Shown one piece after another: positions 1-10,900 of a stretch of DNA of 64,000 nucleotides. Origin of the DNA: Hydractinia symbiolongicarpus (taxonomy: Eukaryota > Cnidaria > Hydrozoa > Anthoathecata > Hydractiniidae). The notes under the pieces are model-generated. The model did no database searches and was not told the origin of the DNA. It saw only the letters and a list, made by a program, of their open reading frames with translations. The stretch spans positions 186,001 through 250,000 of the forward strand of contig NC_079877.1 in assembly GCF_029227915.1 (NCBI RefSeq). The letters run 5' to 3'. The first letter of the stretch is position 1, and every line of letters begins with the position of its first letter. Made by a program: the position numbers and the translations under genes.

Positions 1-203
1 AAAACGCACGAGACTTGTAGTTTTCAAAAATGTTTTCATTTTTGATGAGACGCTGAATAAAAGAAGTTTAATCGCCGGCAAACGAAAACCCGCGAATTCC
101 CGTAAATCCCGGACTCGGCCCGTATAGTCAAAAGTATACAAAGAAAATACCCAGGGAGTAAACTCATTTCATGAACGACTTTTTAAATTATCTTTTCACC
201 ACT
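1..203 (+). repeat. Reference monomer defining phase and orientation
   Basis: First full copy, used here as the phase standard. In order it holds: the ATGAGAC-like start (here ACGAGAC, 8-14), a 22-bp dyad (24-45), a second ATGAGAC (45-51), GCCGGC (74-79), a C/G-rich middle with repeated CCCG words (about 97-125), GTATAC (about 134), the AATACCCAGGGAGTAAACTC stretch (about 147-170), and an AT-rich end with two T runs flanking AAATTA before TCACCACT. A consensus-like copy counted by hand has 76 G+C in 203 bases and 13 CpG. This copy has a private ATTTCATGAACG variant where most read ATTTCC(C/A)GAACG. Confidence 0.95.
24..45. repeat. Dyad symmetry in each monomer (9-bp arms, 4-nt loop)
   Basis: TCAAAAATG, a TTTT loop, then CATTTTTGA: perfect 9-bp arms. 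The element recurs at the same phase in nearly every monomer. Being palindromic, it is the one part of the monomer that reads almost the same on both strands; in the reversed block only the loop changes, to AAAA. Variants such as CAGGAATG on one side (for example 13748-13756 and 60410) break the pairing in a minority of copies. A hairpin, cruciform or protein-binding role is inference. Confidence 0.9.
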
Positions 204-1218
204 AAAACGCATGAGACTTGTAGTTTTCAAAAATGTTTTCATTTTTGATGAGACGCGGAATAAAAGATGTTTAATCACCGGCAAACAAAAAGCCGCGATT
301 TTCCGTAAATCCCGGACTCGGCCCGTATAGTCAAAAATATACAAAGAAAGTACCCTGCGAGTAAACTCATTTCCAGAACGATTTTTTAAATTATCTTTTC
401 ACCACTAAAACGCATGAGACTTGTAGTTTTTAAAAATGTTTTCATTTTTGATGAGACGCTGAATAAAAGAAGTTTAATCGCTGGCAAACGAAAACCCGCG
501 AATTCCCGTAAATCCCGGACTCGGCCCGTATAGCCAAAAGTATACAAAGAAAGTATCCAGGGAGTAAACTCATTTCCCGAACGATTTTTTAAATTATTTT
601 TTCACCACTAAAACGCATGAGACTTGTAGTTTTCAAAAATGTTTTCATTTTTTATGAGACGCGGAAAAAAAGAAGTTTAATCGCCGGCAAAGGAAAACCC
701 GCGATTTCCCGTACATCCCGGACTCGGCCCGTATAGTCAAAAGTATACAAAGAAAATACCCAGGGAGTAAACTCATTTCCCGAACGATTTTATAAATTAT
801 TTTTTCACCACTAAAACGTATGAGACTTGTAGTTTTCAAAAATGTTTTCATTTTTGATGAGACGCTGAATAAAAGAAGTTTAATCGCCGGCAAACAAAAA
901 CCCGCGATTTCCCGTAAATCCCAGACTCAGCCCGTATAGTCAAATGTATACAAAGAAAGTACCCTGCGAGTAAACTAATTTCCAGTACGATTTTTTAAAT
1001 TATCTTTTCACTACTAAAACGCACGAGACTTGTAGTTTTCAAAAATGTTTTCATTTTTGATGAGACGCTGAATAAAAGAAGTTTAATCGCCGGCAAACGA
1101 AAACCCGCGAATTCCCGTAAATCCCGGACTCGGCCCGTATAGTCAAAAGTATAAAAAGAAAATACCCAGGGAGTAAACTCATTTCCAGAACGATTTTTTA
1201 AATTATCTTTTCACCACT

Positions 1219-2030
1219 AAAACGCATGAGACTTGTAGTTTTCAAAAATGTTTTCATTTTTGATGAGACGCTGAATAAAAGATGTTTAATCGCCGGCAAA
1301 CGAAAACCCGCGATTTCCCGTAAATCCCGGGCTTGGCCCGTATAGTCGAATGTATACAAAGAAAGTACCCTGTGAGTAAACTCATTTCCAGAACGATTTT
1401 CTAAGTTATCTTTTCACCACTAAAACGCACGAGACTTGTAGTTTTTAAAAATGTTTTCATTTTTAATGAGACGCTGAATAAAAGAAGTTTAATCGCTGGC
1501 AAACGAAAACCCGCGAATTCCTGTAAATCCCGGACTCGGTCCGTATAGTCAAACGTATACAAAGAAAATACCCAGGGAGTAAACTCATTTCCAGAACGAT
1601 TTTTTAAATTATCTTTTCACCACTAAAACGCATGAGACTTGTAGTTTTCAAAAATGTTTTCATTTTTGATGAGACGCTGAATAAAAGATGTTTAATCGCC
1701 GGCAAACGAAAACCCGCGATTTCCCGTAAATCCCGGGCTTGGCCCGTATAGTCGAATGTATACAAAGAAAGTACCCTGTGAGTAAACTCATTTCCAGAAC
1801 GATTTTTTAAATTATCTTTTCACCACTAAAACGCACGAGACTTGTAGTTTTTAAAAATGTTTTCATTTTTAATGAGACGCTGAATAAAAGAAGTTTAATC
1901 GCTGGCAAACGAAAACCCGCGAATTCCTGTAAATCCCGGACTCGGTCCGTATAGTCAAAAGTATACAAAGAAAATACCCAGGGAGTAAACTCATTTCCAG
2001 AACGATTTTTTAAATTATCTTTTCACCACT
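1219..2030 (+). repeat. Tandem duplication of a 406-bp dimer
   Basis: Dimer 1219-1624 is repeated at 1625-2030. Each has a first monomer with GATGTTTAATCGCC and CCCGGGCTTGG, and a second with TTTTTAATGAGACG and GAATTCCTG. Only a few bases differ (TTCTAAGTTATC versus TTTTAAATTATC; CAAACGTATAC versus CAAAAGTATAC). The related segment at about 22.4-22.85 kb has one copy, so the gain is specific to block 1. Confidence 0.88.
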
Positions 2031-2925
2031 AAAACGCATGAGACTTGTAGTTTTCAAAAATGTTTTCATTTTTGATGAGACGCTGAATAAAAGAAGTTTA
2101 ATCGCCGGCAAAAGAAAACCCGCGAATTCCCGTAAATCCCGGACTCGGCCCGTATAGTCAAAAGTATACAAAGAAAATACCCAGGAAGTAAACTGATTTC
2201 CAGAACGATTTTTTAAATTATTTTTTCACCACTAAAACGCATGAGACTTGTAGTTTTCAAAAATGTTTTCATTTTTGATGAGACGCGGAATAAAAGAAGT
2301 TTAATCGCCGGCAAACGAAAACCCGCGATTTCCCGTACATCCTGGACTCGGCCCGTATAGTCAAAAGTATACAAGGAAAATACCCAGGGAGTAAACTCAT
2401 TTCCCAAACGATTTTATAAATTATTTTTTCACCACTAAAACATATGAGACTTGTAGTTTTCAAAAATGTTTTCATTTTTGATGAGATGCTGAATAAAAGA
2501 AGTTTAATCGCCGGCAAACAAAAACCCGCGATTTCCCGTAAATCCCGGACTCAGCCCGTATAGTCAAATGTATACAAAGAAAGTACCCTGCGAGTAAACT
2601 CATTTCCAGAACGATTCTTTAAATTATCTTTTCACCACTAAAACGCATGAGACTTGTAGTTTTCAAAAATGTTTTCATTTTTGATGAGATGCTGAATAAA
2701 AGAAGTTTAATCGCCGGCAAACGAAAACCCGCGAATTCCCGTAAATCCCGGACTCGGCCTGTTTAGTCAAAAGTATACAAAGAAAATACCCAGGGAGTAA
2801 ACTCATTTCCAGAACGATTTTTTAAATTATCTTTTCACCACTAAAACGCATGAGACTTGTAGTTTTCAAAAATGTTTTCATTTTTGATGAGACGCTGAAT
2901 AAAAGATGTTTAATCGCCGGCAAAC

Positions 2926-3240
2926 GAAAACCCGCTATTTCCGTAAATCCCGTGATTGGCCCGTATAGTCAAAAGTATACAAAAAACTACCCAGGGAGTA
3001 AACTCATTTCCCGAACGATTTTTTAAATTATTTTTTCACCACGAAAACGTATGAGACTTGTAGTTTTCAAAAATGTTTTCATTTTTGATGAGACGCTGAA
3101 TAAAAGAAGTTTAATCGCCGGCAAACGAAAACCCGCGATTTCTTGTAAATCCCGGACTCGGCCCGTATAGTCAAAAGTATACAAAAAAGTACCCTGCGAG
3201 TAAACTCATTTCCAGAACGATTTTTTAAATTATCTTTTCA
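2926..3240 (+). repeat. Short-monomer marker pair (block 1 copy)
   Basis: A monomer about 201 bp long, with GCTATTTCCG, GTGATTGG and ACAAAAAACTACC, is followed by one with CACGAAAACGTATGAG and ACAAAAAAGTACC. Each loss is a single base against the usual form. The first monomer recurs near 5404, 9258 and 10879 (reverse) and 14851, 17282, 20121 and 23772 (forward). I see none east of 24 kb, so it marks the palindrome-related part of the array. Confidence 0.85.
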
Positions 3241-3400
3241 CCACTAAAACGCACGAGACTTGTAGTTTTTAAAAATGTTTTCATTTTTGATGAGACGCTG
3301 AATAAAAGAAGTTTAATCGCCGGCAAACGAAAACCCGCGAATTCCTGTAAATCCTGGACTCGGTCCGTATAGTCAAAAGTATACAAAGAAAATACCCAGG

Positions 3401-4567
3401 GAGTAAACTCATTTCCCGAATGATTTTTTAAATTATTTTTTCACCACTAAAACGCATGAGACTTGTAGTTTTCAAAAATGTTTTCATTTTTGATCAAACG
3501 CTGAATAAAAGAAGTTTAATCGACGGCAAACGAAATCCCGCGCTTTCCCGTAAATCCCGTGCTTTGCCCGTATAGTCGAGTATATAGAAAGAAAGTACCC
3601 TGCGAGTAAACTCATTTCCAGAACGATTTTTTAAATTATCTTTTCACCACTAAAACGCACGAGACTTGTAGTTTTCAAAAATGTTTTCATTTTTGATGAG
3701 ACGCTGAATAAAAGAAATTTATTCGCCGGCAAACGAAAACCCGCGAATTCCCGTAAATCCCGGACTCGGCCCGTATAGTCTAAAGTATACAAAGAAAATA
3801 CCCAGGGAGTAAAATCATTTCCAGAAGGATTTTTTAAATTATCTTTTCACTACTAAAACACATGAGACTTGTAGTTTTCAGGAATGCTTTCATTTTTGAT
3901 GAGACGCTTAATGGAAGAAGTTTAATCACCGGCAAACGAAAACCCGCGATTTCCCGTAAATCCCGGACTTAGCCCGTATAGTCGAATGTATACAAAGAAA
4001 GTACCCTGTAAGTAAACTCATTTCCCGAACGATTTTTTAAATTATTTTTTCACCACTAAAACGCATGAGACTTGTAGTTTTCAAAAATGTTTTCATTTTT
4101 GATGAGACGCTGAATAAAAGAAGTTTAATCGCCGGCAAACGAAAACCCGCGATTTCCCGTAAATCCCGTGCTTGGCTCGTATAGTCGAGTATATACAAAG
4201 AAAGTACCCTGTGAGTAAACTCATTTCCAGAACGATTTTTTAAATTATTTTTTCACCACTAAAACGCACGAGACTTGTAGTTTTCAAAAATGTTTTCATT
4301 TTTGATGAGACGCTGAATAGAAGAAGTTTAATCGCCGGCAAACGAAAACCCGCGAATTCCCGTAAATCCCGGACTCGGCCCGTACAGTCAAAAGCATACA
4401 AAGAAAATACCCAGGGAGTAAACTCATTTCCCGAACGACTTTTTAAATTATTTTTTCACCACCAAAACGCATGAGACTTGTAGTTTTTAGGAATGTTTTC
4501 ATTTTTGATGAGACGCTGAATAAAAGAAGTTTAATCCTGGGCAAACGAAAACCCGCGATTTCCCGTA
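3401..4567 (+). repeat. Direct copy of 13271-14437
   Basis: Offset +9870. Shared private markers are TTGATCAAACGC (3491 and 13361), AAATCCCGCGC (about 3533 and 13403), a GTATATAGAAAG spacer, CACTACTAAAACACATGAG (about 3849 and 13719), and CGCTGAATAGAAG (4311 and 14181). The change from the 24.2-kb-like to the 13.3-kb-like sequence lies in the shared GAGTAAACTCATTTCC (3401-3416) and keeps the 203-bp register, as expected of an unequal crossover between homologous monomers. Confidence 0.88.
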
Positions 4568-4595
4568 TATATTTGTATATTTTTGACTATACGGG
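4562..4595. other. Strand switch 1 (forward to reverse)
   Basis: The forward monomer reads through GATTTCCCGTA (to 4567). After TATA (4568-4571) the sequence continues as reverse-strand monomer, TTTGTATATTTTTGAC. CCCGTATA (4562-4569) is the inverted match of TATACGGG (4588-4595), leaving an 18-base loop. CCCGTA occurs twice per monomer (CCCGTAAAT and CCCGTATAG), so a foldback using this word explains the join. The two flanks are different parts of the monomer, so about 0.1 monomer of register is lost here. Confidence 0.93.
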
Positions 4596-4977
4596 CCGAG
4601 TCCGGGATTGACGGGAAATCGCGGGTTTTCGTTTGCCGGTGATTAAACATCTTTTATTCCGCGTCTCATCAAAAATGAAAACATTTTTGAAAACTACATG
4701 TCTCATGCGTTTTAGTGGTGAAAAGATAATTTAAAAAATCGTTCTGGAAATGAGTTTACTCCCTGGGTATTTTCTTTGTATATTTTTGACTATACGGGCC
4801 GAGTCCGGGATTGACGGGAAATCGCGGGTTTTCGTTTGCCGGTGATTAAACATCTTTTATTCCGCGTCTCATCAAAAATGAAAACATTTTTGAAAACTAC
4901 ATGTCTCATGCGTTTTAGTGGTGAAAAGATAATTTAAAAAATCGTTCTGGAAATGAGTTTACTCCCTGGGTATTTTC
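4572..4977 (-). repeat. Adjacent identical monomers at the outer end of block 2
   Basis: 4572-4774 and 4775-4977 appear identical, including the rare GGGATTGACGGG and CTACATGTCTC variants. The matching monomer on the other arm (about 24206-24408) is single, so the outermost monomer was duplicated at or after the inversion. Confidence 0.88.
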
Positions 4978-7900
4978 TTTGTATACTTTTGACTATACGG
5001 ACCGAGTCCGGGATTTACAGGAATTCGCGGGTTTTCGTTTGCCGGCGATTAAACTTCTTTTATTCAGCGTCTCATCAAAAATGAAAACATTTTTAAAAAC
5101 TACAAGTCTCGTGCGTTTTAGTGGTGAAAAGATAATTTAAAAAATCGTTCTGGAAATGAGTTTACTCGCAGGGTACTTTTTTGTATACTTTTGACTATAC
5201 GGGCCGAGTCCGGGATTTACAAGAAATCGCGGGTTTTCGTTTGCCGGCGATTAAACTTCTTTTATTCAGCGTCTCATCAAAAATGAAAACATTTTTGAAA
5301 ACTACAAGTCTCATACGTTTTCGTGGTGAAAAAATAATTTAAAAAATCGTTCGGGAAATGAGTTTACTCCCTGGGTAGTTTTTTGTATACTTTTGACTAT
5401 ACGGGCCAATCACGGGATTTACGGAAATAGCGGGTTTTCGTTTGCCGGCGATTAAACATCTTTTATTCAGCGTCTCATCAAAAATGAAAACATTTTTGAA
5501 AACTACAAGTCTCATGCGTTTTAGTGGTGAAAAGATAATTTAAAAAATCGTTCTGGAAATGAGTTTACTCCCTGGGTATTTTCTTTGTATACTTTTGACT
5601 ATACAGGCCGAGTCCGGGATTTACGGGAATTCGCAGGTTTTCGTTTGCCGGCGATTAAACTTCTTTTATTCAGCATCTCATCAAAAATGAAAACATTTTT
5701 GAAAACTACAAGTCTCATGCGTTTTAGTGGTGAAAAGATAATTTAAAGAATCGTTCTGGAAATGAGTTTACTCGCAGGGTACTTTCTTTGTATACATTTG
5801 ACTATACGGGCTGAGTCCGGGATTTACGGGAAATCGCGGGTTTTTGTTTGCCGGCGATTAAACTTCTTTTATTCAGCATCTCATCAAAAATGAAAACATT
5901 TTTGAAAACTACAAGTCTCATATGTTTTAGTGGTGAAAAAATAATTTATAAAATCGTTTGGGAAATGAGTTTACTCCCTGGGTATTTTCTTTGTATACTT
6001 TTGACTATACGGGCCGAGTCCAGGATGTACGGGAAATCGCGGGTTTTCGTTTGCCGGCGATTAAACTTCTTTTATTCCGCGTCTCATCAAAAATGAAAAC
6101 ATTTTTGAAAACTACAAGTCTCATGCGTTTTAGTGGTGAAAAAATAACTTAAAAAATCGTTCTGGAAATCAGTTTACTCCCTGGGTATTTTCTTTGTATA
6201 CTTTTGACTATACGGGCCGAGTCCGGGATTTACGGGAATTCGCGGGTTTTCTTTTGCCGGCGATTAAACTTCTTTTATTCAGCGTCTCATCAAAAATGAA
6301 AACATTTTTGAAAACTACAAGTCTCATGCGTTTTAGTGGTGAAAAGATAATTTAAAAAATCGTTCTGGAAATGAGTTTACTCCCTGGGTATTTTCTTTGT
6401 ATACTTTTGACTATACGGACCGAGTCCGGGATTTACAGGAATTCGCGGGTTTTCGTTTGCCGGCGATTAAACTTCTTTTATTCAGCGTCTCATTAAAAAT
6501 GAAAACATTTTTAAAAACTACAAGTCTCGTGCGTTTTAGTGGTGAAAAGATAATTTAAAAAATCGTTCTGGAAATGAGTTTACTCACAGGGTACTTTCTT
6601 TGTATACATTCGACTATACGGGCCAAGCCCGGGATTTACGGGAAATCGCTGGTTTTCGTTTGCCGGCGATTAAACATCTTTTATTCAGCGTCTCATCAAA
6701 AATGAAAACATTTTTGAAAACTACAAGTCTCATGCGTTTTAGTGGTGAAAAGATAATTTAAAAAATCGTTCTGGAAATGAGTTTACTCCCTGGGTATTTT
6801 CTTTTTATACTTTTGACTATACGGGCCGAGTCCGGGATTTACGGGAATTCGCGGGTTTTCGTTTGCCGGCGATTAAACTTCTTTTATTCAGCGTCTCATC
6901 AAAAATGAAAACATTTTTGAAAACTACAAGTCTCGTGCGTTTTAGTGGTGAAAAGATAATTTAAAAAATCGTACTGGAAATTAGTTTACTCGCAGGGTAC
7001 TTTCTTTGTATACATTTGACTATACGGGCTGAGTCTGGGATTTACGGGAAATCGCGGGTTTTTGTTTGCCGGCGATTAAACTTCTTTTATTCAGCGTCTC
7101 ATCAAAAATGAAAACATTTTTGAAAACTACAAGTCTCATACGTTTTAGTGGTGAAAAAATAATTTATAAAATCGTTCGGGAAATGAGTTTACTCCCTGGG
7201 TATTTTCTTTGTATACTTTTGACTATACGGGCCGAGTCCGGGATGTACGGGAAATCGCGGGTTTTCCTTTGCCGGCGATTAAACTTCTTTTTTTCCGCGT
7301 CTCATAAAAAATGAAAACATTTTTGAAAACTACAAGTCTCATGCGTTTTAGTGGTGAAAAAATAATTTAAAAAATCGTTCAGGAAATGAGTTTACTCCCT
7401 GAATACTTTCTTTGTATACTTTTGGCTATACGGGCCGAGTCCGGGATTTACGGGAATTCGCGGGTTTTCGTTTGCCAGCGATTAAACTTCTTTTATTCAG
7501 CGTCTCATCAAAAATGAAAACATTTTTAAAAACTACAAGTCTCATGCGTTTTAGTGGTGAAAAGATAATTTAAAAAATCGTTCTGGAAATGAGTTTACTC
7601 GCAGGGTACTTTCTTTGTATATTTTTGACTATACGGGCCGAGTCCGGGATTTACGGGAAATCGCGGCTTTTTGTTTGCCGGTGATTAAACATCTTTTATT
7701 CCGCGTCTCATCAAAAATGAAAACATTTTTGAAAACTACAAGTCTCATGCGTTTTAGTGGTGAAAAGATAATTTAAAAAGTCGTTCTGGAAATGAGTTTA
7801 CTCCCTGGGTATTTTCTTTGTATACTTTTGACTATACGGGCCGAGTCCGGGATTTACGGGAATTCGCGGGTTTTCGTTTGCCGGCGATTAAACTTCTTTT

Positions 7901-10900
7901 ATTCAGCGTCTCATCAAAAATGAAAACATTTTTGAAAACTACAAGTCTCGTGCGTTTTAGTGGTGAAAAGATAATTTAAAAAATCGTTCTGGAAATGAGT
8001 TTACTCGCAGGGTACTTTCTTTGTATACATTTGACTATACGGGCTGAGTCCGGGATTTACGGGAAATCGCGGGTTTTTGTTTGCCGGCGAATAAACTTCT
8101 TTTATTCAGCGTCTCATCAAAAATGAAAACATTTTTGAAAACTACAAGTCTCATACGTTTTAGTGGTGAAAAAATAATTTATAAAATCGTTCGGGAAATG
8201 AGTTTACTCCCTGGGTATTTTCTTTGTATACTTTTGACTATACGGGCCGAGTCCGGGATGTACGGGAAATCGCGGGTTTTCGTTTGCCGGCGATTAAAAT
8301 TCTTTTATTCTGCGTCTCATCAAAAATGAAAACATTTTTGAAAACTACAAGTCTCTAGCGTTTTAGTGGTGAAAAAATAATTTAAAAAATCGTTCGGGAA
8401 ATGAGTTTACTCCCTGGATACTTTCTTTGTATACTTTTGGCTATACGGGCCGAGTCCAGGATTTACGGGAATTCGCGGGTTTTCGTTTGCCAGCGATTAA
8501 ACTTCTTTTATTCAGCGTCTCATCAAAAATGAAAACATTTTTGAAAACTACAAGTCTCATGCGTTGTAGTGGTGAAAAGATAATTTAAAAAATCGTTCTG
8601 GAAATGAATTTACTCGCAGGGTACTTTCTTTGTATATTTCTGACTATACGGGCCGAGTCCGGGATTGACGGGAAATCGCGGGTTTTCGTTTGCCGGTGAT
8701 TAAACATCTTTTATTCCGCGTCTCATCAAAAATGAAAACATTTTTAAAAACTACATGTCTCATGCGTTTTAGTGGTGAAAAGATAATATAAAAAATCGTT
8801 CTGGAAAGGAGTTTACTCCCTGGGTATTTTCTTTGTATACTTTCGACTATACGGACCGAGTCCGGGATTTACAGGAATTCGCGGGTTTTCGTTTGCCGGC
8901 GATTAAACTTCTTTTATTCAGCGTCTCATCAAAAATGAAAACATTTTTAAAAACTACAAGTCTCGTGCGTTTTAGTGGTGAAAAGATAATTTAAAAAATC
9001 GTTCTGGAAATGAGTTTACTCGCAGGGTACTTTTTTGTATACTTTTGACTATACGGGCCGAGTCCGGGATTTACGGGAAATCGCGGGTTTTCGTTTGCCG
9101 GCGATTAAACTTCTTTTATTCAGCGTCTCATCAAAAATGAAAACATTTTTGAAAACTACAAGTCTCATACGTTTTCGTGGTGAAAAAATAATTTAAAAAA
9201 TCGTTCGGGAAATGAGTTTACTCCCTGGGTAGTTTTTTGTATACTTTTGACTATACGGGCCAATCACGGGATTTACGGAAATAGCGGGTTTTCGTTTGCC
9301 GGCGATTAAACTTCTTTTATTCAGCGTCTCACGAAAAATGAAAACATTTTTGAAAACTACAAGTCTCATGCGTTTTAGTGGTGAAAAAATAATTTAAAAA
9401 ATCGTTCGGGAAATGAGTTTACTCACAGGGTACTTTCTTTGTATACATTCGACTATACGGGCCAAGCCCGGGATTTACGGGAATTCGCGGGTTTTCGTTT
9501 GCCAGCGATTAAACTTCTTTTATTCAGCGTCTCATCAAAAATGAAAACATTTTTCAAAACTACAAGTCTCGTGCGTTTTAGTGGTGAAAAGATAATTTAA
9601 AAAATCGTTCGGGAAATGAGTTTACTCACAGGGTACTTTCTTTGTATATACTCGACTATACGAGCTAAGCACGGGATTTACGGGAAATCGCGGGTTTTCG
9701 TTTGCCGGCGATTAAACTTCTTTTATTCAGCGTCTCATCAAAAATGAAAACATTTTTGAAAACTACAAGTCTCATGCGTTTTAGTATTGAAAAAATAATT
9801 TAAAAAATCGTTCGGGAAATGAGTTTACTCACAGGGTACTTTCTTTGTATACATTCGACTATACGGGCCAAGTCCGGGATTTACGGGAAATCGCGGGTTT
9901 TCGTTTGCCGGTGATTAAACTTCTTCCATTAAGCGTCTCATCAAAAATGAAAGCATTCCTGAAAACTACAAGTCTCATGCGTTTTAGTAGTGAAAAGATA
10001 ATTTAAAAAATCCTTCTGGAAATGATTTTACTCCCTGGGTATTTTCTTTGTATACTTTAGACTATACGGGCCGAGTCCGGGATTTACGGGAATTCGCGGG
10101 TTTTCGTTTGCCGGCGAATAAATTTCTTTTATTCAGCGTCTCATCAAAAATGAAAACATTTTTGAAAACTACAAGTCTCGTGCGTTTTAGTGGTGAAAAA
10201 ATAATTTAAAAAATCGTTCTGGAAATGAATTTACTCGCAGGGTACTTTCTTTGTATATTTTTGACTATACGGGCCGAGTCCGGGATTGACGGGAAATCGC
10301 GGGTTTTCGTTTGCCGGTAATTAAACATCTTTTATTCCGCGTCTCATCAAAAATGAAAACATTTTTGAAAACTACATGTCTCATGCGTTTTAGTGGTGAA
10401 AAGATAATTTAAAAAATCGTTCTGGAAATGAGTTTACTCCCTGGGTATTTTCTTTGTATACTTTTGACTATACGGACCGAGTCCGGGATTTACAGGAATT
10501 CGCGGGTTTTCGTTTGCCGGCGATTAAACTTCTTTTATTCAGCGTCTCATCAAAAATGAAAACATTTTTAAAAACTACAAGTCTCGTGCGTTTTAGTGGT
10601 GAAAAGGTAATTTAAAAAATCGTTCTGGAAATGAATTTACTCGCAGGGTACTTTTTTGTATACTTTTGACTATACGGGCCGAGTCCGGGATTTACGGGAA
10701 ATCGCGGGTTTTCGTTTGCCGGCGATTAAACTTCTTTTATTCAGCGTCTCATCAAAAATGAAAACATTTTTGAAAACTACAAGTTTCATACGTTTTCGTG
10801 GTGAAAAAATAATTTAAAAAATCGTTCGCGAAATGAGTTTACTCCCTGGGTAGTTTTTTGTATACTTTTGACTATACGGGCCAATCACGGGATTTACGGA

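Larger units (their letters stand above)
1..3400 (+). repeat. Direct copy of 21225-24218
   Basis: Offset +21224 from the left edge to about 1.6 kb, then +20818 to 3.4 kb; the 406-bp step is the extra dimer at 1219-2030. Shared rare markers include a monomer with GCGG followed by seven A (661 and 21885), AACTAATTTCCAGTACG (970 and 22198), and the short GCTATTTCCG/GATTGG monomer (about 2935 and 23751). The sequence order is retained throughout, so this is a segmental duplication and not chance similarity of monomers. Confidence 0.9.
1..4567 (+). repeat. Orientation block 1: forward monomers
   Basis: About 22.5 monomers in forward phase, ending inside a monomer at the first strand switch. The block is a mosaic. 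Positions 1-3400 follow the order of variants found at 21225-24218, and 3401-4567 follow 13271-14437. Monomers carrying GAATTC and monomers carrying GATTTCC alternate for much of the first 2 kb, giving a dimeric (406-bp) rhythm. Confidence 0.95.

Noticed and set aside
134-160. TATA-type promoter at GTATAC/GTATATAC
   Set aside because: An AT-rich word in a satellite monomer with no downstream gene; no other promoter feature supports it.
2958-2980. CENP-B box
   Set aside because: I looked for TTCGNNNNANNCGGG in both orientations. The closest is CCCGTATAGTCGAA in the CGAATG monomer class, which is one base too short between CCCG and CGAA. No proper match was found.
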